From Metopolophium dirhodum (Eukaryota; Arthropoda; Insecta; Hemiptera; Aphididae): a DNA stretch of 64,000 bases. Both the position numbers and the translations under genes were made by a program. Each line of letters begins with the position of its first letter. The stretch's first letter is position 1. Where the stretch lies: NCBI RefSeq assembly GCF_019925205.1, contig NC_083568.1, positions 18,722,393 to 18,786,392 of the forward strand, written 5' to 3'. The notes beneath the pieces are model-generated. The model had not been told where the DNA came from. It did no database searches and saw only the letters and a program-made list of their open reading frames with translations. Positions 13,298 through 25,990 of the stretch are shown one piece after another.

Positions 13298-13448
13298 CAT
13301 AAGCGCAAATTGGGGGGGGACTTATGAGTGCTAAGCCCCCCCCAAAAAAAAACCTTGGACATACAATTTTAATATGCTATATTGCAATGGTCTGCTTACC
13401 TTTAATATATTCAGCCCCCCCAAACCAAAAGTTGAAATTACGCCTATG
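13298..13448. mobile_element. 151-bp hAT-type MITE with exact 8-bp target duplication
   Basis: Termini CATAAGCGCAAAT and ATTACGCCTATG form imperfect inverted repeats and are flanked by an exact 8-bp direct repeat GATGCCAC (13290-13297 and 13449-13456). Inside are runs of G and C. The 8-bp duplication and CATAGGCG-type ends fit the hAT superfamily. A related element with ends ATAGGCGCAAAT/ATTTGCGCCTAT lies at 60123..60264. The open frame across the element is not a gene. Confidence 0.75.
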
Positions 13449-13862
13449 GATGCCACACAATTTTAGGTTTATTAAGCCAGTCGACGTAGACATTATGGAA
13501 CATAGCAAAACACATGAACACATATTGTAAAATTATCGAGAAGTGGTTTTAGAGCTAAGACACCTAAATAGCACATATTATAAGTCAAATTAAACAATAT
13601 TTTGAGGTTTCCTTTGATTTTATAAATAGTGTTTTAGAAGGCTTAATAAGGACAACTTTTTTAGAAAAAAACATTTCAAGATATTATATAGTTGCAATAT
13701 TTCATTAAATTTGAACTTTTAAAAAGTATAAAAAAAAATAATAATTTGACAGTTCATTTTAAAAAGTTTAATGTAAAATATTGTATTTAATTTAAAAAAA
13801 TTACACTTAATTTGATACCTAATGATACATTTAAATAATATAATTTAAAAAATGTATAGGTA

Positions 13863-15840
13863 CTATTTACAATATCTGTCTGCTTTTGTTTTTGCTCTTC
13901 TGTCTAATAATGATTCGTGTAATTTTCCTTCTTGTTGAGCTTTTTTTAATTCACTTCTTTTTCCTTCAATCATACGCATCTTCTTATCTTGAAATTTTTG
14001 GAACATTTTTCTAATAAAATAATAAATATGATTATAAAACAATACATTTGGATATGTTTTTCAAGGTAAGTATTCTAAAGCAATTAGCCTCAAGGTCCAA
14101 AAAAAATTAAACATGATATTGAAGGATAAAATATCAATGAGAAAATTTTATATATAAATATAACTGTTTATATGATGATAATTTTTTTAAATATGTAGTA
14201 GATATATATGTAGATACTACGGGCATAAATAAATAATGAGAATGCTTAGTACTTACACATAATTTTTTTCTATATCCTTAATATTCCCTTTCTTTTCGTC
14301 CAATTTATCGATCGCTTCTTCTGTATTTTCAATAGCATGAAGTCGAACTTTCACTAATTCATTTGGACCAGCAGTTCGATTTTTTGCAACCAAAGAGTCA
14401 TCTTCATCTCGTATACTTATAAAACATCCAGTTGAAGATAGGATTGCCAATTTGTTATCCTGTAATATATCAATAAAATAAAACTTACATCAATATTTAT
14501 TTAATTTAAATTTACATGCTTATAAATAGATTTATATTTTTATATTATTTTAAATATAATTGACAAAATAAAAAGTTTGAAAACTAAAATAGGTGTGTTT
14601 AATATTTTCAATAGTTAGGAAAGAAACAATAGTCTTTGAGGATCTATTGATCAAATAAATTATTAGACTAGAAAAATATATTGTTAGTTTAATATATACA
14701 TAATTTAATAGTATGATAAATATGTTAAATAATAAATTATAACAATTTGTAAGATATTTAAATGTTATTACTTGAAAAATTGGTTCAAATTGTTCTAGTG
14801 GTCCAATGGCATCAGATCTTCCGACTATAGTTCCATCTTTATCAACACCTAAATACTTCCCATATCCTGACTTTAAAGCAATTCTTGTTTCATTGACAAT
14901 AATAGCTGTTAAGATTTCTTCAGGTAAAGGACCGTCACCTATAAAATAAAAACAAAAACATGAGTTTTTACATTAAAAGTTTAAAATTAATAAGAAAAAT
15001 GAAAATAAATTTTATTTAAATTATGTACCTAATATTTACTGAATATTATAATTTACTTTCCAAAATATATTTATTTATTAATACTTTTTTTTATACACTA
15101 GGTACTTAATCCATTTTACAACATTTAAATTTAAGAAATAAAAGCAAATTGTGATTAGATGATCTTTGTAAATTAAAAATTAACTAACATCCCATTCCAA
15201 TTTGGGTTCTAGGAAAATAGAAGAAACAAAGCCACACTTCCATCCTACAAATGAAACAACTGTATGAGTACTAACCTTCATCATGAGGAGGACCTAGTGT
15301 AAACAGCCCATTGTCCATTGCAGTAACATAGGTCTGAGAACCAAATTCAAGAGCTACTGGTCCTGAAATTTCGCTAACCAATTTAGCCTCTGCCCAGTTT
15401 CCTATAAAAAAAAAAAAAAATGTTTTTTTTATGATATCATACATAATACAAATTGATTAATCTTCAATGTACCATGGTTAATTTTTTCTTGAATTTCTTC
15501 AACATTAATTTTTTCATCTTTATTCTTAGATTTATTTTTCTTCTTCTTCTTCCTGAAAATAATTAAATGGATTTTTATTTTATTATTCAGTATTTTTATA
15601 TTCATATTATACACATAATATTATATAAAATTATATTCTTTTCCGTGACACAATAATAATATCCCAGTTTACTTGAATACTTCAAATTATATAGCAGAAC
15701 CACCTTAAATAACTAAATAATAATATAGTCTCACAGAAAAAGTTTTCAAATATTATCTGAAGCATTTTAATCTTGACTTACTTGACTTTTTCGTTTTTTA
15801 ATACCAACTTGGATACCCGGACTTTGTTGTACTCGGACAT
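13863..15840 (-). CDS. FRG1: FRG1 homologue, complete, 6 exons
   Basis: Nuclear/nucleolar RNA- and actin-associated protein linked to pre-mRNA splicing. Exons (minus): 15782..15840, 15473..15552, 15276..15401, 14772..14938, 14257..14459, 13863..14010; all introns are GT-AG and the phases fit, giving 783 nt (260 aa; the human protein is 258). The N-terminus MSEYNKVRVSKLVLKNEK is followed by a lysine-rich tract (KKKKNKSKNK) acting as a likely nuclear signal. Residues ~50-190 are the fascin-like beta-trefoil, with TYVTAMDNGLFTLG, RIALKSGYGKYLG, VGRSDAIGP and AILSSTGCFIS. The C-terminus LLDRRAKTKADRYCK is the family's most conserved tail. The start is the first ATG, matching the family. About 200 bp upstream of that start lies the left end of the 20-kb palindromic unit; RCAN on its far side is divergent. 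Confidence 0.95.
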
Positions 15841-16044
15841 TGTAATTTGTTACCCGATTGTGAAATAAAATTGAGAGATTACAATGATAATGGAAACACT
15901 ATAATATTATGTTAAGTTCCAGAAAATTAAACAATGTTTACTAAATGTATATTATGTACATATTTTTAGGGACGATTATGAAAATTGAAAATTATATAAA
16001 CATTGATAATAAGAACATGATCTATGGATATATGGGGACAGTTG

Positions 16045-16418
16045 ACGAATGGATCATAGCAGGAAAAATGTCCATGACGTCATTACGCCGTATTGCCGTT
16101 TATCATTGTTGATAACAGTAGACAAGCATATTATCACGATTTAAGATATTTAAGACTTATTATTTTTTTATTATTTTAAAAGTTGTTACTTTCTATTGTT
16201 TTAAATAGATAAACCAAAATTATATATCAGCTACCTTTACTAAATAATTTCTTATTTAAACAGAAAAAAAAACTTACTATTCAAATACATTTTTTTAAAA
16301 ATGCCGCAAACGCGTTTTGTATAATATGCTTGTCTACTGTTATCAACAATGATAAACGGCAATACGGCGTAATGACGTCATGGACAGTGAGACATTTTTC
16401 CTGCTATGATCCATTCGT
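16045..16418. repeat. Left terminal hairpin of the giant unit (MITE-like)
   Basis: The outer repeat (16045-16140: ACGAATGG, AGCAGGAAAAATGT, CCATGACGTCATTACGCCG, TTTATCATTGTTGATAACAG) is repeated in inverse at 16322-16418, separated by about 180 bp of AT-rich DNA. The first copy lacks the 8 nt CTCACTGT that the second has after AAAAATGT. Taken alone it could be a MITE with a 4-bp TTGA duplication (16042-16045 and 16418-16421), but the outer 8-bp GACAGTTG match is stronger evidence that it serves as the terminus of the whole unit. Confidence 0.65.
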
Positions 16419-16704
16419 TGAAAATTTGATTGAAAATTTTACTACAGACAGTCGTCACCACCGGGAGCGCTGTATGTCCTAAAGAGGCCGATGAATGAAC
16501 AGTTTAGTTCACCAAAGCTATAGAAAATTGAAAATATATCATGATTTACGGAATAAAATTCAAAATTTTTCATTGCATAATTAATTCTATGTTCTAAATT
16601 ATTTATATGCATGTATTTAAATACTTTCTTTTAATCAAAAACAATTATTAATATTATTAAATATTGTCATTTTTAAATTTCCTATTAAAAAAAAAATATA
16701 TAAA

Positions 16705-19700
16705 AACTTATAATATCTGTAAAAAGTAACTGTGTTTATAATAGATTATTTAGATTTTTCGGTTACAATATGAACCAGGGGCGGACTGGGCCGGCGGGAT
16801 ACTGGGAACTTTCGCGGTGGGCCGCTACTCAAAAATGATTTGTTATTGCTATATATATTTATAATTATTATTAATATAGAAGATCGGTATAAATCGGTAG
16901 AAAATCGGTATAAATATGAATTATAAATATTTTTTATTTTCATACCATGACGCGTGTGTGAAAAATTGTTTATAATAAGTGTTTAAGACGTTAGATTTCA
17001 GGTTCGGCTGATTGTGCACCTCCCTCACTCTTCAGCATCAATGCATCAGAAATTATTATTTATAATTAGGCCACGGATTTAAATATAAACTGCATTTTCT
17101 GAATTTTCTAAACATTGCTTTCCAAGCAAAGAATTCGTTTCATATATTATCAACGAATTGAAAAATGAAATAAGAACATTTATATGGGTTGAAGTCAATA
17201 TTATAAAAACTTATTAAAAAAAAATTAAATACAATTAAATAAAGGTAATTTTTTTAAATTATATTTCTATTTTTTTACGTACCCATTATGTTCGATACTA
17301 TAACTTCGGTCTTCAGTTAACACTTGCCAATATGGAATTACTGTCGAAGTTTTTTATTTTAAAATATTAAATAGCATCTGATTGACTGATGTGCTATAAT
17401 GAAACTCAAAATATAACGAATACACTACCTATACACCTATCTAAATTCTATTTTATATTCGTTTAAATTGGACTTTTAATTTTTCTGGACATTTTATTAA
17501 GCTACGAATTTATTTAGTTATTTTGTTATTAAGGTAATACATATTAATTAATAGGTATTTCTTAAAATTTTTTTATTATTTTATTCGAAACATTATTTTT
17601 AAATATTGGGATCAATAAAACTCTTTTTATTCAATTACTATTTTATATCAATTAGAATTTGTTAATAAACCAAGTAATAAATGAATGGTTACCAAGTAAA
17701 AAAACCGTTATCTACATTATAAGTTTGAATTCAATTTTCCGCATTTGCATCTAGTAGAAACAAATAAATGTTTTTTTGAAGACAATGTAAAAATATCCAT
17801 CATCCATCGGTTAGGACCATATTATATATATTTTCTATGATTAAGACGGTGAGGTTATAATTATAAATAATCTATGGCAAATGACAATCGTCTGAGACGA
17901 ACAGCGATTTCAATACGTACTCACATATTTCGTTCCATTCTGGTTATTTAACTATTTGAACTAGGTGCCTATTGGCTATTTTTATAAATGCCATTAATCT
18001 CAATACTTCCAGACTGAACTTTTGGATCGGATATATGAAGACGCGCGCTGCATTTTCCTTGGCGGAGATGCACAGCTCTGACACTATAGACAATATTATA
18101 TAGACTCGAAGGGAACGCGTTTCGCCGGAAGAATAAATAATTACGTAAGTTTTGTCCTTCTACTCTGTTGAAGCGGTAGACCTAATGTAAATATTTATTG
18201 TCAGACAAACTTATATAACCGCTAGACGTAGAGTAATTTTTAAAACCCAGTTGTTATAGGTGTGCAAAAATTATGAAAAATACCTTAAATTATAATACTT
18301 TGCCTACAACTGTTAATTTATTGTTATAGTAGAATAATTTTTAAAATTTGAAATCAATGATTAGGCAATGCTTTTATAAGTAGGAAGGTAGGTTTTTATA
18401 CCTACCTAATAAAATAAGAAAATACATAATGATTAATGTTATTTAATATAATTTGTAAGTACATAGCAGATCACTTGGCAGATACCTACCACTTGGTGAC
18501 GATTATTTTTGTCTTATACGTTCTTCGTAATTCCGTTCCGTCACGATAGTTTTAGTTTTCGTAAATGTGAAACATGTATTTTCTATGCATACGGGATACG
18601 GGCATTAAACATTTGGGTTTTAAGAGAACACCTCAAACGTACGTTTTTTTGGGGGGGTTTTACGGGATATACCTAAGGGAAATTTTCTTCAAATTTTCAC
18701 ATTTCACTATTTTATATTGTGATATTATTTGTGCCTAGGTTAAGTTTCTGTTTTAGAATCGATCGATAGGTTCCCTAGGTATATCACATTCTTTAAATTG
18801 AATTCTGGTAGTCGAGTATTGGACAAGTACCTACGTAATTTATAATTCGTATCGTAATTTAATTACTAAAAAAATATATTTTCCCCAACAGTGTCACCGG
18901 CAGGAGAATACATTATAGAATGTCTATAAACTTGTGGTCTAGTATATGGTTAAAATTGGCATGCGACCATCAACCGGGGGCTTGTTCTGGACAATTTAAA
19001 TGATCTAATAAGGTTCATCTCATTATTTGAATTAAATTAATTTTTAACCAATTGTTGTGTTAATCAATTTTTTTATTTATTTCATTCGACACACTCGTCT
19101 CAGTTTTCTAGTACCTCTAGATTTCTCACGAAATTCATATCGATCATCTCACAGCTTTCATATTCAAAACCAAAAAAATATGTATTTTTAGCTTATTTCA
19201 ATATTTTTCATCGAACACCAGAATATATTACAGATCATAAAGATTATATTATATCATATATTTTAAACTAAACAAGCCAGTGCCATCTAAAATTTTTTTT
19301 GCCCGCTGGCGCCCACATCTTCTTTTCAATTTTTTTTTTATGAATTTATCTTTAGGTAATGAAATTGTATACATTTTTTAAACATTGGCAACCTGGTGCC
19401 CTATGAAAAATCCTTCTTTAATGAACTAAATATTTTGAATAGTTTTTTCTCTTTAAGATTCTGGACATTTTAGTTTGAAGTTTGTAATGTGTATTCACAC
19501 AATATAATTAATTTCAATTTTTTTTTGTTTTCTAAAATGCATTTGCCTTCGGGCGCTCACACCATCCTTCAATTTTTTTTTTAGTCATGATGTGACTAGT
19601 TGAATTTTTTGTATAGACTTGAACATTGATAACTTCGTACCCTATGAATAATCCTTCTTTAATGAACTATATATTTCTATTAGCTTTTTTCTGTTTAAGA

Positions 19701-22700
19701 TTCTGGACGTTTTAGTTTGTACTTTATAATGTGTATTCCTGCAGTAACTTTTTTTCCACATTTTTTTTGGTTTTCTAAAATGCATTTGCCTGCGGGCGCC
19801 AACACCCTCTTTCAATTTTAGATTCTGAGCGAAGCGATGAATGTATTGATTTTACAATGATGTGTGTTTTTTTTTATTTTATTTTTTTATTTTTATTTTT
19901 TATTTTATTTTTTATTTTTGTTTCTGTCATCACCTTTTAGGATAGTAAAAGTCCTTGGATTTTCTTCAACAGTAACTTTTCTGATAGGAAAGTGAATCTA
20001 GTTGATACTTTGAGAGGTCAAAAAAGAATTATTTTTGCATCATCAATTTTAAAACGTTGATTTACCTAGATTAAAAAAAAAAATTAATTTGTTATACTTA
20101 AGCTCGGTAAACTTTAAGCGTTGTACGGGTGCGTAAGACACCGAAAATCGTGAACTTCGTAAGGCTATACCATAAAAAACCAATGATTTCCCTGTAGTAG
20201 AGTTTTGGACAAGTACCTACATAGGTAATTTATAATAATTCCTATTGTTTTTTAATTAGGTACCAAAAAAATATAACTTCTCAAACACTGTGTCTATTGG
20301 CACTGGTGGGAGAATGTATTAGAATGTCTATAAACTTGCGGACCAGTTTGTATAGTTAAATTTGGCATGCAAACTATAATTGAAATAGAAAACCAGAATA
20401 GGTGCATTGCAGATGATAAAGATTTCTGTAAAATAACATACGATTTATCAATATACCGTTTAGGTACTGAGTATAATACTATAATATATAAGTTTTATGG
20501 ATTTATCATAGTAAATAATATATTTTATAATATCTATGGCAATCGTTAATTGTCGAAATTCGTCGGCGACGGTTAACAATTCTAATAATTTCAGCAAATA
20601 CTATTGTATAATAAATATAATATATTGTATATTTTGATTTCAGTGAACAAAAAAATAATATGCCACCAATATAAACGGACAGTTTGTTAAACCGTACATA
20701 TTATAATGTAAGTTTTAACACAAACTCGCAAATTTCATTATGATCAGGTTATTTTCATAAAATATTTCGATACTTTCAAGTTTCAGCTCATCGGAGTGAG
20801 ATGATTAGATAAAGATGGATGAAGATAGCTGTTTCTTCGGCGATGGCGGCACTCTAGCTACGTTTCACCGGAAGAGTAGATGTTTACGAGTAAGTTTGTT
20901 TTCATATTATTACCTACTATTTTACATTTACTTTTTAGACTTAAATTAAATATTTATTGCCACGGACAATCTGTTAACTGGGAGACGTAGAAGCATTTAT
21001 ACGTTTACTCCCAAAAGTGCAATGTATAAAATACGCGAGCCCGAACCGTCCAAACCCGTCTTCGTTTCTCCACGCCAAGTTTAATACACGTACCTTTTTG
21101 CATATACTATACGTCGGGTATTAACTTAGATTTGCGCTAAGTATTTAAAACAATATAATATTATTAATATTTATATTTTATATACATTATACACCTCATA
21201 TATTTTATTAGCATACTTACACCTTTTTTAGTACAGTTTATACCCTCTTATAGAAATAGGTACCTATTAAATATTTTGAAATTATATATTATAACCATAC
21301 ACTTTAATATAAATTCGTTGTTATCAAGACTCATCGTCTTAAAACGTAGGTACTCTCTTAGCGAGGGAGCTTCGATCCACAAAAATTAAAATTGAGGGGA
21401 TTGGCGGTTGTATATACTTCATAAATCTTTTTCGATTGAAATCGTGTAAATAATTTAATTAAACAATCGGGTATCACTAGTATCAATTGTATTATATTAC
21501 GTGCAACGGTATAAGATCACCGGAACAAGATGGCAGAATGAAAATCGATTAAATAAAATATGAAATAATGTTGTAGTAGAAGATGGAAACTTCAGTTTAT
21601 TCTAATTTATAATCCGAGTATTGTAATAACTATTAAATTCATCATTGAACGATTATTCAGTGGTCACTTGGGGATAAATTCCAAAAGTATAAATGTAAAT
21701 TAAATTAAGAATCATTAAAAACAATTTTGTGAAAGGAACAACATTATTTCTAATATTAATGTCTTAATTATTATTAACAAATAAATACAAATACTGGATA
21801 TTTTAATAGCTTTTAACTAATAACATTCAGTGTAAATAGTTTCTGATCGACGTACCTATATGTAAGTAACTTCTATAAAATGATTATTCACGAAAAAAAA
21901 TCCTAACAATGTAATGCAAAGATTCTCATAAATTGATCTTAACAGCAGCCTAAAAACAGCAAAAATACATTTGTACAACATTTATATTTTATGCATCACA
22001 CCTACCAAATTGAAATGTTGACAACATTTTAATTCCCTATTATGGTGTAGGTACCTACTAATACAAATAATAAATTATTATTCGAAAACACAATTTTGTA
22101 TATTATTATATATTAAAATACTAAATACCTACAATGAAACTAAAAATAAACAAATTATTGCGTCATACTGAGTGCCTTTGGTATATTATATATGAAAATA
22201 GAATCTTTATTACGAATTCTTATCGATTACACAGACACAAAAAATATACCTAATTATAAAAATTAAAAAATTAAACAACACACATTATTATAAAATCAAT
22301 ACAGTCATTCGATCGATCCGCTCAAAATCTAAAATACATCCGATACAATTAAACTTAACATATATTAGGTAAATCATTATTATACATTTTGTGCTCGGCA
22401 GTATTGGGAGAAAATGTTAGACTTGGAATTTTACAAATCTAGTTGCAGGTATTAAAGTCGGTACTATACCTACATTTGACTGTATACCTTTATGTTAACT
22501 CTTGGTTAACTCTATAAACCAGAAATCACATTTTTATTTAATGATTTATTAAAAAAACAATATGCTTTTATGAAAATATGCTTGTGCTTCTAATATCTAT
22601 TCACCACCTTAATCAATACCTAGTTAAATTAATATGAAAACGAAAATAATAATTTAAATAATATATTTTATTATTATAATTTAAATTATAAATATTAAAT

Positions 22701-25502
22701 TGTAAACTATTTTGGTTATATTGTCATATAAAATTTCAATGAACAAATTGTTCCTTAACACGGAACTCTTTGACATAAAAAGTTGTATTATATTATATCT
22801 ATGGATTCATCATATTGACGTAATATAATATCTACCTATCATGTATATTCTATGGCAATTCTCAAAGTCGTTGCAGAAGACACAGTCGATTAAAAATTCT
22901 AAAATGTCAATTAACAAAACAGACATGAACAGAACAAAAAACATACTGCGTTCCGTATGGTTTTATTTTTTATAAATCAAAATAGTTTTAGTTCTGTATC
23001 TGGAGCATTTTCACATCGGCATCGCAGTGAACACACGTCACGGATTCAGTCGAAAGAGTCGATATTAAAAGTAAATTTGTTTTCATATTCTTTCGGGGCT
23101 TAAATATTTACTTTTAAGATTTAAAATAAATATTTAATGTCACGAAAAATGTGCTATCCAAGTAACGCACTACGCATATTTTAGACCCGAGCTGGAAATG
23201 TATAAAATACGCGAGATCGAATAATACAAACGCCGCACAGTGTTCCAAAAAGGATTTTTAGCAGGACAAAATGATTTCTTTTTCGGATGCTTAGTTTATT
23301 TTTTAACTTAGTTTTTGCAGTGTGCATCCATAAAGTCCGTAAACAAATTTCTGAAGTCTTATGATAAATTTTTTTTTTAATTAAACAAATGTTTAGGTAT
23401 TTGTCTTAATGATAAAACTAAACTATTAAGTTAAAACATAAAGTATGTTTTTTTGTCATTTGGTTTTATTGAGAGTTATAATAATTGTTCTCTAATTCTA
23501 AAGTTTATATTAATATAAAATTATACAATTATAATAGGTTCTATATATTGTATTGTGCTGAAACTTGCCGCAATCAAATTATGTAATAACGTTTAGATGA
23601 CAAGTTAAGCTAATTGAAAACACTAATTTCAAATTTCTACTATCCACTACTTTTTTTCCGTATCCATTAATAATATAAAATAATATATTTTAACATTTCT
23701 ATATACATATATATTATTTAAAAACTTAACAAAAAAAAATATACCTTCCACTAGGGTATCCATGATATTAAAGTAAAATAAACGAACAACGCTAACCATA
23801 AAATAACTATACGCTCAATTAATTTAGCTTGTTTTTAAAAATCTTATTTCCGACTATTAGTGTATTCAGTAGGTACCTAGTACCTACACTGTAACAATAG
23901 CTATATACTACCTATCCTGATCACCCCGTGTATAGTCGTATAGCTCGGTATAGGTACCTATATAAATAGTGTAAATGTAATTACATACACGAATGCGTTA
24001 GGTACCTATTATTATGTCCCTGACATTTATTTTATTTTCTTGAACAGAATGTTTCAAAATTTATTAACTAATATATAATTAATTGTCATATTATTTATAA
24101 ATTATTGAAATACAATTAATACACCTACTATAATTATAAATTAGTAATAAGAATAAATTCGTGGATAAACTATTAAAATACAAACGAATAAACATTAAAG
24201 GGTTCAATGTATTTCCGGTAGTCGGTTGGGTATAAAACTAATAAATCCTTGAATACAATATTAAAAAATACAAACTTACACATAATAGTTATAATAGGTA
24301 TAATACAAATTAAACATTACACGTATAATATATAATATCTGTAACGCATTGGTCATAACTCATAAGTATATTGTTGAACATTTTACTGAATGCTACGTAT
24401 TATTACAGAGATGGTATTCGTCATTGAACATTTGCCAACTGGGGTCTGGAAATAATATATCATATTAAGCAGAGGGAAATGAGCAGTTAGCGGTGCAGAG
24501 TTTCAAAGACTACGTTTTATAGCAGATTTCGATTAGGACACGGTGAATGTATTTTCTTATTTTTCAGTATGTTTATTTTTAGTATTATTAATTGATCAGG
24601 GGATGTATTGCCCGCAACTTTTAAATTATTTTTACAGTAACTACTGGTATAACACTATGCCAGATATCAATAAAGTTGTAATAAAAATTAGGAAATTGGT
24701 CAGGTATGATATTTTTTTAAATAATTATTTTGAGTAGGTAATTCGCTCAATGATATTCAAATATTTTTACCGATAATCAAGTACGATGATTTGTAAGTAA
24801 CTAGAGACTGAGTGAATAGGAAATATATGGTATGGCGAAGATAAGGGGAAAGAAGTCAACAGGATTTCAGAATGTTTGACGTATGAAAGGGAAAGACGAA
24901 AAAGAAATGTAAGGTTAGGCTAGGCTACTGGAGTGTGTGTAGCAGATATGAGAATGTTAAGTTAGGTGTGTAATGGCCAATAAGGAAGATAGAATAGAAA
25001 ATTAATTAATTAAAGGTAGTGTAGTGTTGTGTAGTGGCATATATTGTAGTGAAAACAAGAGAGATTGGATTGAGGTAGTTCGGTCACTGTATGATAAGGG
25101 TATAGTGAGATAGTGAATAAAGAAATTTATAGGTGAATAGAGAGGTGAGAAGATTGAAGAAGAGGTGGATATACAGAATACTGATCTTATGGAGGCGTGA
25201 AAAGAGGGTAGCTATACCTGTATAGTTGTGTGAGAAGGGGGAAGAAGAAGTCTGAAAGGTCCCGGTGCCAATTTTTCAAATTTTCAAATTTTCCACAATT
25301 CTATAAAATATGAAAATTAAATTTTATATTTTAGTTGCCACCTCAATTATTAGACTTTTCCACTAATTACCCGATAACTATTTAGGGAATTGATAGGGTG
25401 TATTTTATCTAAAAAAATACTTTACGGGAATAACTCTCAAGCTTTGTGGAATTGTCGGATTTTGATGACTATTTTTTTATCTGAAGGAAGAAGACTTCCT
25501 AT
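16705..25502 (+). repeat. Left 8.8-kb arm of the palindrome
   Basis: Exact inverse of 25991..34788 apart from rare substitutions. I noted C/T at 20457, A/T at 24695 and A/G at 17844; other sites may differ. No gene is recognised in the arm. It carries three diverged copies of a long block (about 17870-18970, 20200-21050 and 22850-23230), a 240-bp tandem repeat at 19285..19820, fragments of the TCAGAATC repeat family at 19821 and 22218, and a G/A/T-rich, C-poor tract near 24830-25260. Confidence 0.85.
19285..19820 (+). repeat. ~240-bp tandem repeat, about 2.3 copies (mirrored at 31673..32208)
   Basis: Each unit runs from GCGGGCGCC/GGCGCCCACA-type words and a T-run through CCTATGAAAAATCCTTCTTTAATGAACT-like words, TTTAAGATTCTGGAC, GTTTAGT and AATGTGTATTC to TTCTAAAATGCATTTGCC. 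Copies differ by scattered substitutions, so the tandem array is older than the palindrome. It abuts a solo end of the TCAGAATC family at 19821. Confidence 0.7.
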
Positions 25503-25990
25503 ACAGGCAATTCCCCGATTTCTAGCCTATTCCTAAATTTGATAAATCTAGGAATTCCAAGATTTCTAGTATATTCCTAGTTTCAGGCAAATTCCTAGAT
25601 TTTTTCAAATTTGAGAAATCTAGGCAAATTCCTAGATTTTCCAAATTTGAGAAATCTAGGCATTTCCTAGAAATCTGGGAATTCCTAGAAATCTGGGAAT
25701 TCCTAGATTCGTGAATGATAGGAGCAGGCTAAAATAGAGGAATTGCCTGAATCTAGACACTGTCCAAAAAATTCTTTTTAAAAAATCAGATAGCATCTGT
25801 ATCTAGGAATGCCCAGATTTCTGATAATTTCCCATTTTTGTGAAATCTAGACAATTCCTAAATTCAGGCAATTCCCCGATTTTTAGCCTATTCTTAAATT
25901 TGATAAATCTAGGAATTCCAAGATTTCTAGTATATCCCTAGTTTCAGGCAAAATCTTAGATTTCTCAAATTTGAAAAAATCATGCGAGCT
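25503..25990. repeat. Asymmetric centre of the palindrome, packed with short repeats
   Basis: About 488 bp that is not palindromic as a whole. A block of about 105 bp beginning GGCAATTCCCCGATTT is directly repeated (about 25507-25610 and 25867-25975). Between and within the copies, words such as AAATCTAGGAATTCC and its inverse GGAATTCCTAGATTT occur many times in both orientations, so the centre can fold into many small hairpins. No coding potential. Confidence 0.75.

Noticed and set aside
16042..16421. Independent MITE with 4-bp TTGA duplication at the left end of the palindrome
   Set aside because: Possible, but a 4-bp match is weak compared with the exact 8-bp GACAGTTG match at the two outer ends of the whole unit.
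20367..20549. 60-codon frame conserved in both palindrome arms (also 30944..31126)
   Set aside because: Identity comes from recent DNA duplication. Starting sequence and length are not supported by any domain, and the one difference is nonsynonymous.
24543..24737. 64-codon frame with a hydrophobic start (also 26756..26950)
   Set aside because: It looks like a signal-peptide start, but there are no splice sites or extension, it is mirrored only because of the palindrome, and the rest is not protein-like.
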